Shown here: in pieces, positions 54,327 through 63,109 of the stretch | Position numbering within the stretch: position 1 is the first letter of the stretch | Layout of the letters: each line of letters begins with the position of its first letter | Assembly (NCBI RefSeq): GCF_905163445.1 | Contig: NC_053195.1 | Span: 3,772,501-3,836,500, forward strand | DNA length: 64,000 bases | Direction of reading: 5' to 3' | From: Pararge aegeria | Taxonomy: Eukaryota; Arthropoda; Insecta; Lepidoptera; Nymphalidae | Program-made: the position numbers and the translations under genes | The notes under the pieces: model-generated | The model's input: the letters and a program-made list of their open reading frames with translations, nothing else | What the model was told of the DNA's origin: nothing | Databases searched by the model: none

Positions 54327-54893
54327 ACGATTGCCACAGCTGGAAAATTTTTGTGTGTTGAACATGAATGTTTTCTGTGTTTGGTTGTTTATGTAATTTA
54401 AGTATATTATTTCATAATAGAGAAAGTGTGTGGGTAGGTTCCGTATAGGCTCCGAAACGGCTGACCGATTTCAATGAAACTTTCAGGGAATCTCCAGATT
54501 GACCTGGCGAGTAATCCTGTAAAGTTTGGTGACGATCGGAGCACTCCTATTTGTGAACTGTCAAACTGTCAAATACAGCTTTTATTTACTATAATTGTAT
54601 TCCATTGTTGGGTGTACATGGGTGTATTAATGATCTTCACCCGCTCGATAAGAGAATAGAAGAGAATGAATACGGAGAGAAATAAATGATTTAATATATT
54701 ATGAGACTTAAATTAAAAATTTAATGATGTAAGTTTATTGTTAAAATAAAGTAAAGCAAAATCTAGCCCGGCGAAGCGGGCTGGGTCAGCTTGTTATTCC
54801 TAAAAATATTCATCAGTTATATTAGTACCCATGCCAAAAAGTATGCTCATTTAGGGGTTAGATGGCGATGTGCGTATTGCCGTAGTATAACCT
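54327..54893 (+). repeat. Family A SINE, copy A7, interrupted
   Basis: Head-side piece 54,327-54,408 (GCCACAGCTGGAAAATTTTT) and tail-side piece 54,797-54,893 (AATATTCATCAGTTATATTA, GATGGCGATGTGCGTATTG). About 390 bp of another element lies between. Confidence 0.72.
54409..54796 (+). mobile_element. Element with GCGGGCTGGGTCAGCTTGT-type end, nested in A7
   Basis: Begins AGAGAAAGTGTGTGGGTAGG, includes GGCTGACCGATTTCAATGAA, and ends AGCCCGGCGAAGCGGGCT (a short hairpin) then GGGTCAGCTTGTTA. Similar in its 3' end to the element at 1021-1313. TTATT-type sequence repeats at both junctions. Confidence 0.6.
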
Positions 54894-54949
54894 TTTTTCT
54901 GGTACCCAAAGTTTATATCGAGGATATGGTCTGCCCTGCTTGGATAAAT

Positions 54950-55248
54950 TTCAGTGGGTAAGCCTTCCGATTTCCTCTCGGGGAGACCTAGTTCGAGCCC
55001 CGCACGGACCTGACTTTTCGAAGTTATGTGCGTTTTTGATTTAAGCAATTTCTATATCACTTGCTTTAAACGGTTAAGGACAACATCGTGGGGAAACCGG
55101 AGAGATCTTCATAACGATCTCAAGGGCGTGAAGTCTACCAATCCGCACTTGGCCAGAGTGGTGGACTACGGCCTAAACCCTTCTCATTCTTGAAGGAGAC
55201 CCGTGCCCTGAAGTGGGCCGGTAATGGGTCGATGGTGATGATGACTGT
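54950..55248 (+). repeat. Family C SINE, copy C9, full length
   Basis: Head with B box TAGTTCGAGCCCCG, GTTATGTGCGTTTTTGATTT, GACAACATCGTGGGGAAACC, GAGTGGTGGACTACGGCCTA, GACCCGTGCCCTGAAGTGGG, and a GGTGATGATGA tail. Confidence 0.87.
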
Positions 55249-55249
55249 T

Positions 55250-56030
55250 TAAGTTCCTTCAACCTCATTTAGCAGCACTCAGCACCCTCAGTCTAGTATG
55301 AATGTGGCATAAGCATTCAGTTTTCTTGTGTTATTTATGGTACTCGTATATTAAGATATGTATAAGTATATTTATTTTTTATATTTATCAAAAGTATTGC
55401 ACGACTCATGATGCGAAGCATCAGAGAGTGCTTTTTAAAAATTTAAAAATTTTTTTCGCCTCATTTCGGCGGCTTGTTAGTTCACGGAATCAAGATATTT
55501 TGCATACTATTGTCGAGATAATTTAATGGAGATTACTTCCAAACTTTTAAAAAATTGATTTACTGCAATAGAATTGGAAAAAAACACCAAAATAGGTCAA
55601 AAAATTTCCTGTCCGTCATGTGTGAAACCCGAAAACACTCTAACTTGTGAAAAAATCCATTATTTGAGTTAATTTTTTTTTTTTTAATTCTAATCGACGA
55701 TTGTAGGTCACTGAATGCGAATGATTAATTAATTCAGTGTAGTTTAATTGCAATTAATAAAAAACGAAAACTGCAAGACTGTATATCTATATTTATCCAT
55801 GTAAAATTAACATGGATGGTGATATATCTATATCTATAGATATTATGTACATTTTATTCCAGCAGGGGCGCCTGTGCATCACTTTCCTAGTACAGCTGTT
55901 TTAATTTTTTTTTTTTTTTTTCAATATTTGATAATTAAATGAGCATTATGAGTCGTGCTGCACTTTTCCAAATTTTTTTATTTTTATTTGTTTAGTTTGG
56001 TTCATGTATTAGTACCTATTTGTTTTCTTT
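55250..56030. other. Unassigned AT-rich region
   Basis: No gene supported. A small hairpin CATGATGCGAAGCATCAG lies at about 55,407-55,424. T-runs at about 55,672 and 55,905. Confidence 0.45.
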
Positions 56031-56037
56031 TTAGTTT

Positions 56038-56178
56038 TCCTAATCCTAAGGTTGCCTGGCAGAGATCGCTACTTAGCGATAAGGCCGCCTTTTGTATCCT
56101 GCTTCATTCTTCATATGTTTGTTCTTTTTTTTTGTCACGTTTTTCTGAGTGGTGTACAAATAAAGAGTATAAATGATA
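56038..56178 (+). repeat. Family D LINE-tail repeat, copy D10
   Basis: AAGGTTGCCTGGCAGAGATC, GCTACTTAGCGATAAGGCCG, and GTGTACAAATAAAGAGTATA. It is the cleanest copy of the family in this window. Confidence 0.82.
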
Positions 56179-56187
56179 ATAATAAAT

Positions 56188-56430
56188 AATAAATTCAAAT
56201 TCATTTATTTCAAGTCGGCCTACTTTATAAGCACTTTTGAAACGTCAAGTATGTATGTTTTTAGTGCCTCTACCACCGGTTCGGAAAGCAGATTCTACCG
56301 AGAAGAGCCGGCAAGAAACTCAGTAGTTGCTCTTCTCCAACATCAACATTTACAATCATTTTTCTATGTTGCGGGAGATGAGAGCGAGGCTGGCTGCTTC
56401 CAATCTACCTTGTCATTATGGAATTCATCA
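56188..56430 (-). repeat. Family F repeat, copy F5
   Basis: Reverse orientation: TCATTTATTTCAAGTCGGCC, ACCACCGGTTCGGAAAGCAG, GAGCCGGCAAGAAACTCAGT. Confidence 0.82.
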
Positions 56431-56434
56431 AATG

Positions 56435-56955
56435 TATAGTAACCTCCTCATTATTAGATGTGTTTTTAACCATTTTTTAAATTGGTAGGTCAAGAATTAT
56501 TTTAGGAATCATGTTGTAAAAGCGTATACTCAACCCCACAAAGGAGTTTTGCACCTTTCGCAGACGATATGCAGATATCACTTGCGTTATATACGAGACC
56601 CTAAAAAAATACCGTACCACGTAGAAAAATATACTTTTACTTCATTGAAGTTCATAAATATAAAAACCGCTTTGATCTTTGAGAGGAAATTTGATGGATA
56701 TAAATATAAACATTCATGATCTGCTCAATAAATTTACTTTACTATTGAGCAATATACAAAGGATTTTGTTATTTGTGGGCCGCACGTTCGTGTACATATT
56801 ATGTTTGGCTATTCATCATCAGTGGCGTGCACTTCATACATGCACCAAAGCACTGCATACCCTAAAATTGAAATGTAGCCCGGATTTTTTCCATTTTATG
56901 CAATTTTCCTGTTGTATGCATACCCTGGTAAGAAACCCAGTGCACACCACTGTTC
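56435..56955. other. Unassigned region
   Basis: No gene recognised. Confidence 0.45.
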
Positions 56956-56956
56956 A

Positions 56957-57268
56957 TCATCATCGTCATCATCAAATCATCCCTTACCGGCACACTACAA
57001 GGGACGGGTCTCTTCCTACAATAAGAGGGGGTTAAGGCCGTAGCCCACCACGCTGGCTCAGTGCGGATTGGTGGACTCAACACGCCTTTTAAAACGTATC
57101 GGACAAGTTCCAGGCATACAGGTTTCCTCACGATGTTTTTTATCACAGCAAGTGATATTGCTTAAATAAAAAACGCACATAACTCCGAAAAGTTAGACGT
57201 GTCTGCCGGGCAGCGAACTCGGTACTCTCTAAAGGGAAGCCGAAGCCCCACTAGGCTATCATTCAATC
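56957..57268 (-). repeat. Family C SINE, copy C10, full length
   Basis: ATC repeats at the left (tail), then CCGTAGCCCACCACGCTGGC, GGTTTCCTCACGATGTTTTT, AAAACGCACATAACTCCGAA and the tRNA-like head at the right. Confidence 0.85.
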
Positions 57269-57539
57269 TAACATCAATATAGGGCAATAAAGGCGTGTCC
57301 AAATAAACCTTTGTCGGTTAAACGTTGTATAATAAGACATGTAAGAAAAACAGAGCTTAGTTTTCATTGTGTTTCAAGGGCTTTCCGAACGCAACGTATT
57401 CGTTTCATTTTCCAATCAAACGTCGTAGAATACGGTATAGTGTGTGTGCGAACAACAAAACAACATCAAATAAACCCGCATTCGCTTCTTTTGACCCGAC
57501 GCGTCGTTTGGATTTGGAATTTTTTTATTTAAATCAAAT

Positions 57540-57645
57540 CAAAATGCACTTTATTGTACACTGCACACAAAGCAATAACAAACACAATTGAAAGAAAAGC
57601 GGCCTTATCGCTTCAAAGTGTTTCTACCAGCAGCGCTAGCACAGG
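57540..57645 (-). repeat. Family D LINE-tail repeat, copy D11
   Basis: Reverse orientation: ATGCACTTTATTGTACACTG, GCGGCCTTATCGCTTCAAAG. Confidence 0.7.
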
Positions 57646-57649
57646 CTGG

Positions 57650-58115
57650 ACACAAAATTATATACCCAGATTATTTCCCCTAACAAGCGTTATAATTAAC
57701 GTGTCCACCTGCTAAAGTACGGGAACAGGGAAAAGGAGAAGTTTACCCCTGTTCATTTTTACACGTATATTATTTCCACTTGTGCACCAATGCTCTGAGA
57801 GTTGATAAAGGTGTGGGAGAAGATAAATTTTTATCCTTTCCCCGGGGAGATAATTGTCTCCTGGACATGCTAGCCGTGCAGGTAACAAAGGACATGAGGT
57901 TAACCCTTCTTGGTTAGGTTGTGTTCATTTATTAATTTATTAATACCAAACAATATTAAATTTTATTTAGATTATTTGCACTGTTACGCTTTATAACTAA
58001 CTATACAGTTAAATCTAAGTTAGAAATACCTTTTCTTAAACACCATTGTATATTTCTATGAGAATACAAACAATATTTTGTAGTATTTAACTTAAATTTT
58101 CTGAGTATTAAATTA
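57650..58115. other. Unassigned region
   Basis: A GGGAACAGGGAAAAGGAG / CCTTTCCCCGGGGAGATAA patch looks repeat-derived, but I see no second copy in this window. Confidence 0.4.
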
Positions 58116-58119
58116 AAGC

Positions 58120-58218
58120 TGGAGACAAGCGGCCCAGGACCGTGTATTGTGGAACTCCCTACAAAAGATCTATGTCCAGCAGTGGACGTCAATTGGTTGA
58201 GGTGATGATGATGATGAT
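58120..58218 (+). mobile_element. RTE-type LINE 3' end
   Basis: The last 24 codons read QAAQDRVLWNSLQKIYVQQW then TSIG-stop (TGA at about 58,198), followed by a GATGATGATGATG tail. It is a 5'-truncated insertion of the same family as 8.9 and 30.1 kb. Confidence 0.8.
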
Positions 58219-58431
58219 TTCACTTTATATTATAAACGGCAGAATGCAGGTATTAAAATGTGGATATAAATTAAGAGTTTGACATCGCATTTTAAAGATA
58301 ATTTACGTCAAACTAGCGGTTGCAAGCAATTCTGTCTTTGTAGATTTCTGACGTACCATAGCAGATAAAATTGACTTTTGCTCGCAGATTTCGAACTGGT
58401 GAAATGGAAAAATCTCTTGCGGCATATTAAG

Positions 58432-58625
58432 AAAATATTACGACTACGCGCCCTACCAGGCCGGCGACGAGGCCTTCGCGCACGTGCTCGAGGTGTTCGA
58501 CTTCCCCGCGGACTTCCACACCAACGACCTGCTGGCGATGTTCAGCGAGTACAAGGACACGGGCTTCGAGATCAAGTGGGTGGACGACACGCACGCGCTC
58601 ATCGTCTTCAGCAGCGCTAGAATAG
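58432..58625 (+). CDS. Internal exon of an R3HCC1L-like (R3H and coiled-coil) gene
   Basis: The frame reads KYYDYAPYQAGDEAFAHVLE, then VFDFPADFHTNDLLAMFSEY, KDTGFEIKWVDDTHALIVFS and SARIG, and stops at a good donor (ATAG|GTGAG at 58,625/58,626). The block FP..F.T.DLL..F..Y...GF.IKWVDDTHAL.VFSS is the signature of the C-terminal RRM-like domain of R3HCC1 and R3HCC1L proteins, whose molecular role is poorly known. A TGA at 58,400-58,402 rules out a longer exon in this frame. The best acceptor is after AG at 58,431, but its pyrimidine tract is weak, so the 5' edge is uncertain. The exon is strikingly GC-rich against AT-rich flanks. No neighbouring exon of this gene is visible, so introns are long. 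The antisense 97-codon frame is a shadow. Confidence 0.75.
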
Positions 58626-58629
58626 GTGA

Positions 58630-58900
58630 GCGTCCTTTTGTTCTTTGCCTCGGAAAAGGGCCTCAGGCTCGTTGATCCGCCCCTTGAATAACTCTCATAG
58701 TTACACATTAGATCTAACAATATTCACAAATTGCTAGTGCGCGGTAGAAATGACCTGGTGTGGTGAAATTTATTTTTACGAAGTAAGACAACAGGTCAGG
58801 AAGCGGGAACGGAACACTTCGTTTCATAGTTTTGCTATTTTCTAAATATCTATTTTATAAAATAAGTTTTTCCGAGTCAGCGTGATACTCTCATTTACTA
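58630..58900. other. Intron flank, nothing recognised
   Basis: Follows the splice donor at 58,626. No features seen. Confidence 0.5.
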
Positions 58901-58903
58901 ATC

Positions 58904-58967
58904 AGCGTTAACATTTCATACTGAGGTACTATCAGTATGAAATACCTCAGTATGAAATGTTAACGCT
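58904..58967. repeat. 64-bp hairpin, 25-bp perfect arms
   Basis: Left arm 58,904-58,928 (AGCGTTAACATTTCATACTG onward), 14-base loop, and right arm 58,943-58,967 its exact reverse complement. Confidence 0.97.
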
Positions 58968-58998
58968 CACTAAGACGTGTTCGAATATCGAAACATTT

Positions 58999-59243
58999 AA
59001 TGACGGAAGATTGGCGCAGTGGCAACGACCCTGCTTTCTGAGTACAAGGCCGTGTGTTTGATTTCCACAGCTGGAAAATGTTTGTGTCATGAACATGATA
59101 GTTTTCAGTGTCTGGGTTTTTATATGTATATTATAAGTATTTATGTATAGTATTCACTAAAATATTCATCAGTCACCTTAGTACCTATAACACGAACTAC
59201 GCTTACCTTGGGGCTAGATGGCGATAAGTGTATTGTCTATAGC
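58999..59243 (+). repeat. Family A SINE, copy A8 (full length)
   Basis: GAAGATTGGCGCAGTGGCAA, a mutated B box (GTTTGATTTCC), CACCTTAGTACCTATAACAC, GGGGCTAGATGGCGATAAGT. It lies in the probable intron after the 58.4 kb exon. Confidence 0.85.
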
Positions 59244-59359
59244 TCTCTCTAGATATATAGAATCTAGTAGTTAGCATGTTCTACTGCATAATCTGATTTT
59301 CTTTATTCAACTACATATCGGTCCCTGACTGCAATCTCTCTTGGGGTCGTTAAACGGAT

Positions 59360-59468
59360 CAAGAGGTGGGTAAGAGCAATAAGACCGCCTTTGCACACAA
59401 CAATTTTTTTTTCTTGTAGGTTATCTTGTATTGTTTCTATGTATGTGCACTAAAGTTTTCTAAATAAA
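59360..59468 (+). repeat. Family D LINE-tail fragment, copy D12
   Basis: AAGAGCAATAAGACCGCCTT, TGCACACAACAATTTTTTTT, ending near AAATAAATAAAA. Confidence 0.55.
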
Positions 59469-59547
59469 TAAAAAAGATTCCCGAGTCGTGTTATTTTATT
59501 AGCTCTTCTTATATTAGAATTTTTCAGTACCAGCAGGAAATCAGGTA

Positions 59548-59576
59548 ACTGTCACTGTCACTGTCACTGTCACTGT
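59548..59576. repeat. (ACTGTC)n microsatellite
   Basis: Four full ACTGTC units plus a partial one. Confidence 0.95.
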
Positions 59577-59650
59577 GCACGGGAAGGCGAATTAACCTGT
59601 TGGTTATTATCAATATAATATAATAAAAATATACATATTTTAAAAGTAAC

Positions 59651-60026
59651 ATAATTAATGGTTAAACGAACTTACCTAAAGTGATGTTTGACCATAATTA
59701 TATGAGACGTTACATCCTCAAGATTTATTATTCACTATGTAGTTCACTTCTCAATTAACTAGGCATCGCACAATAAGTTTAAAGCTAAAAAAAAAAATAT
59801 CAATTTTTAAGTATCATGACGCAACATTCGTCCCCTCCACACCCCGCCGCCGCTGAACCCGCGCGGGAGTGTGGCTTGCCTCATTGTTTTTAGAGCTATT
59901 TAGATCTATTTTGCGAGATTCGGGCCGTATAAGGGGGAGGGCGGGTAATAAATCTCTTCGGATGTAACGTCTCATATAATTATGGTCAAACATCACTTTA
60001 GGTAAGTTCGTTTAACCATTAATTAT
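59651..60026. repeat. 67-bp perfect inverted repeat at the DIRS 3' end
   Basis: The arm at 59,651-59,717 (ATAATTAATGGTTAAACGAA onward) has its exact reverse complement at 59,960-60,026. The intervening 242 bp includes a GC-rich patch (CCCCGCCGCCGCTGAACCCG, about 59,843-59,862). In DIRS elements a right terminal repeat and an internal complementary region of this kind template circle closure. I infer that role here. Confidence 0.95.
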
Positions 60027-60068
60027 ACTACGACGTTACATCCTCAAGATTTATTATTCACTATGTAG
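59707..60068. repeat. 36-bp direct repeat pair overlapping the DIRS inverted repeat
   Basis: 59,707-59,742 and 60,033-60,068 are identical (ACGTTACATCCTCAAGATTT onward to CTATGTAG). Their ACGTTACATCC start also forms the inner end of the inverted-repeat arm. Combined with the 67-bp arms this gives a direct-plus-inverted pattern. Confidence 0.95.
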
Positions 60069-60245
60069 ATGTTTAGCGCTTCACGCAAAATAGATTTGAT
60101 AGAAACATCATAGTTAAATCAACATTATTTATTTAACAAACTAGATATCAAACATTAACTAATATATATACCGGAATATATATTTGAGCTTATGTAAGTA
60201 ATTAATTATTATTTTAAATCAAGTTGTCCATCAACCGCCTTATCT

Positions 60246-61163
60246 TTAAATACTATTAAATACTGCGTCGGCAAAAGCATTGTTGTCTTCTTCCAATAGC
60301 GGTCTATCATAAAATTTCGCAAATGTTAATGAATTGCCGGACCAACCTGCTGTTCTTTTTATAGTGTCTACCGATAGACCTCTCCGACTGGCTGCGGAAG
60401 TGGAAGCATGGCGGGTGCTATGGGCCGAAAAAACTGTAATGTCAATACCGCTTTCAGCAAGTACAGATTTAATCCAGCGGCTAATTGTTGAAGAGCTAGC
60501 ATTATGTATGGGTTTTTTGAAAGTCAAAATTAATTTTTCGGTATTTGGGTACTGGCGAAATTTTCGGGTTATTTCTATATACGATATCAATGCTCTTGCC
60601 GGGCAGATTTCTTCCTTTTCAGGGAAGAATGGAATAAAAAGCCTCGGCATGGGGCGGCCCGGAGCAGAGGTTTTTATTTGGTCTGTAATAATTATCTCTA
60701 CGTTATCATCGTTTACTCTGATATTGGGTAACCGAATCAGCGATAGCGTCTGGACACGTTGTGCAGTTGACAATGCGAGCAGAGCTAATAATTTTTTCGA
60801 GATCTTGTCTGTTGGCAAGTTTCGATTTGGATACCAATTAGCTAAGAATTCTAAGATTATGTTAGGGTTCCACGTAGATTGGTATCTAGGTAAAGATGGT
60901 TTTGCTTTAAAAGCTCCTTTAAGAAACCTAGATACTCTTTCGTCTTTGCTGAATTTTTTGCCCAAAATCAGAGAAAGCGCTGATTTAATTGTGTTTAAGG
61001 TGGAGTAACTAGCGCCAGTTTTGAATTGTAACGTTAGGAATGCTAACGTAAAAGGGACGTTATTGTTATAACAATCAACATTATTTTGCTTACAATATTG
61101 CCACCATTTTTTGTATGCGCTATTATATTGTTTTAATGTATTTCCATTTAAAGAAGCTAACAT
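60246..61163 (-). CDS. Tyrosine recombinase (YR) of DIRS-type element
   Basis: A 305-residue protein of the tyrosine recombinase superfamily. The core-binding N-terminal helices cover about residues 1-95. The catalytic domain follows, with all the expected residues: R136 (TAQRVQ), K164 (QIKTS), H248-x-x-R251 (HSTRHAS), W274 (GWSGNSLT) at the second His/Trp position, and the nucleophile Y285 (FAKFYDRP). The enzyme is expected to integrate the circular element DNA by strand exchange. The ATG at 61,163-61,161 lies 5 bp after the RT stop codon, so expression probably depends on the upstream ORFs. There is no internal stop. The plus-strand 224-codon frame over it is an antisense shadow. Confidence 0.93.
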   Translation of the reverse strand: MLASLNGNTLKQYNSAYKKWWQYCKQNNVDCYNNNVPFTLAFLTLQFKTGASYSTLNTIKSALSLILGKKFSKDERVSRFLKGAFKAKPSLPRYQSTWNPNIILEFLANWYPNRNLPTDKISKKLLALLALSTAQRVQTLSLIRLPNIRVNDDNVEIIITDQIKTSAPGRPMPRLFIPFFPEKEEICPARALISYIEITRKFRQYPNTEKLILTFKKPIHNASSSTISRWIKSVLAESGIDITVFSAHSTRHASTSAASRRGLSVDTIKRTAGWSGNSLTFAKFYDRPLLEEDNNAFADAVFNSI

Positions 61164-61168
61164 TATAT

Positions 61169-63109
61169 CTATGGTATCGCTTGAAAGGAATTGTTTTGAA
61201 AAAGCTTTCCTGATAATAGTGTTGACACCAGGGTAAGCCGTTTCCAGAGTGGATGTCGCGTTCTGAAAGGAGATAGTAGTAACTCAGGCTCTGGGTTAAA
61301 GTAAATAGGTTCGTATTTAGATAATTTCATAAAAATCGGAAACCACGGCTGACTAGGCCAATAAGGTACGACTATAATACCAGTGGCTTCTTCGTTAATA
61401 ATTTTTCGAAGACTTTTGAGAATAAGCGAGAAAGGCGGAAACGCATAGAAGAAAAAGGAACTCCAGTCAAGCGTGAATGCGTCGATATCAAATGCTTCTG
61501 GGTCTCGTTTCCAAGAAACGTATTTTTTGCATTTAGCATTGATACGCGTTGCGAATAAATCGACTTGCGGATAGCCGAAGTTGCTTATGATTCTGTCAAA
61601 CGCCGCTGGTGACAGATCCCATTCTGTGTCAATGTTCGAGCGACGGGACTCCTCATCGGCCTCTACATTATCTTTTGACTTGATATAAGACGCATACACG
61701 TACAACTGTCGTTCTTCACACCATTGCCAAATATGAAACGCTATTTCATTAAGGTGAACATATTGTACTCCACCATATCTATTTATATAGGATAAAGCAG
61801 TTATATTATCTATGCGCAACAATATTTGCTTTTTTCGAAGCTTTTTTGCAAAACATTTTAATGCATTAAAAGCAGCTAGTAATTCTAAGTAATTGATATG
61901 ACTCATTGCCTCTTGGGTGTCCCAGAAACCTCCTGTTTTTTCCCCTTCGCAAGATGCGCCCCAGCCTGATAACGAATCGTCTGAATAAATTTCGAGAGCA
62001 TACTTTTCGTCGCGAATATGATTATATGACGTCATAATATGCTGAGTCCACCAAGACAAATCTGGTTGGACATGAGGACGTATTTGCATGAGAGAGTCAT
62101 AATTTTCCTTAGCCTCTCTAAGTGCTAAAAATTTGTCACGCTCCAAGCGTTTTGTGTATACCCATCCGTAAGCAATAGCTGGGCAAGCAGAGCCTAGTAT
62201 CCCTAAAAGTCTAGCAAAATCTCTGATAGAAACGGTGTTTTGCACAGACACGTCTTTGATATACTTAAGAATTTTTAGACGTTTGGTATTTGGTAGCCTT
62301 AGACACATGTTTTTTGAGTCAAGTTCAAACCCTAAGTAGGTCTGAAGTTGACTTGGTATTAAATTACTCTTTTTGTAATTTATAACAAAGCCTAAATATT
62401 TTAGTAAGTCAACACTTTCTGTGACGCACATCAGGCAATCGTCATAAGAATGACCTATACAAATTATATCATCGAGGTATGTCGCTAGTATTAGACCCTT
62501 ACGTCTCAGCGTAGATACGACGGGTTTTAGAAGTTTTGTGAAAATCAACGGTGCCAGGGACAAGCCAAAGGGTAAACATTGAAATTCGTAAGTATTTTCT
62601 AGAAATTTGAATCTCAAAAACTTTTTACTTTTTTCACTAATAGGCACTAAAAAGTAAGCGTCTTTGAGGTCCACCGTGGCCATAAAACAACCTTTATTCA
62701 TAAGTTTTGTAACGGTTCGGATGTCCTCCATTTTAAAATGTTGAGCACTTATAAATTTATTTAGGTTTTTTAGATTAAGTATAAAACGAAAGGAACCATC
62801 TGGCTTTGCGATAAGAAAAATTTTTGATAAATATTGTCCTGGCATTTTGTTGCATTTCACAATGGCTCCTAATTCCTTTAATTTTTTTATTTCCGAAGTA
62901 ATTTGACTAATTTCTATTGGGCTAAAATTATCATTCTTTGGAGCAAAGTTTTGTGATACTGGGTAGTCAAAAGGTATGGTGTAACCTTTGACGTAGTCTA
63001 AAACTGTAGTATTATCAGTTACTTTATGCCATTGGTCTAAAAAATGATATAATCTACCCGCGTGGGGTATTATTACCTCTGTTAATTCTTCGGGACCTTG
63101 GGTTTGGCT
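61169..63109 (-). CDS. DIRS RT / RNase H / methyltransferase-like polyprotein
   Basis: The stop TAG is at 61,171-61,169. The 564-codon frame usually counted from GTG at 62,860 starts too late: the same frame continues upstream through EELTEVIIPHAGRLYHFLDQ, WHKVTDNTTVLDYVKGY and SPIEISQITSEIKKLKELGA, the usual N-terminal part of DIRS RTs. It overlaps the end of gag in the -1 frame and remains open further upstream, so the true start is unknown. Counting from 62,860, the RT has VDLKDAYFLVPI (63-74), LPFGLSLAP (96-104) and YLDD (128-131). The RNase H has IYSDDSLSGWGA, LELLAAFNAL, LRIDNITALSYI and KSKDNVEADEESR. From about 433, VDLFATRIN, FYAFPPFSL and VVPYWPSQPWFP match the methyltransferase-like tail of DIRS proteins. 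It copies the element RNA. Confidence 0.92.
   Translation of the reverse strand, partial: SQTQGPEELTEVIIPHAGRLYHFLDQWHKVTDNTTVLDYVKGYTIPFDYPVSQNFAPKNDNFSPIEISQITSEIKKLKELGAIVKCNKMPGQYLSKIFLIAKPDGSFRFILNLKNLNKFISAQHFKMEDIRTVTKLMNKGCFMATVDLKDAYFLVPISEKSKKFLRFKFLENTYEFQCLPFGLSLAPLIFTKLLKPVVSTLRRKGLILATYLDDIICIGHSYDDCLMCVTESVDLLKYLGFVINYKKSNLIPSQLQTYLGFELDSKNMCLRLPNTKRLKILKYIKDVSVQNTVSIRDFARLLGILGSACPAIAYGWVYTKRLERDKFLALREAKENYDSLMQIRPHVQPDLSWWTQHIMTSYNHIRDEKYALEIYSDDSLSGWGASCEGEKTGGFWDTQEAMSHINYLELLAAFNALKCFAKKLRKKQILLRIDNITALSYINRYGGVQYVHLNEIAFHIWQWCEERQLYVYASYIKSKDNVEADEESRRSNIDTEWDLSPAAFDRIISNFGYPQVDLFATRINAKCKKYVSWKRDPEAFDIDAFTLDWSSFFFYAFPPFSLILKSLRKIINEEATGIIVVPYWPSQPWFPIFMKLSKYEPIYFNPEPELLLSPFRTRHPLWKRLTLVSTLLSGKLFQNNSFQAIP

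Noticed and set aside
58427..58720. 97-codon minus-strand ORF over the GC-rich exon
   Set aside because: High GC removes stops on both strands. The plus frame carries a recognisable protein domain and a splice donor.
60334..61008. 224-codon plus-strand ORF
   Set aside because: It is exactly antisense to the tyrosine recombinase and shows no domain of its own.
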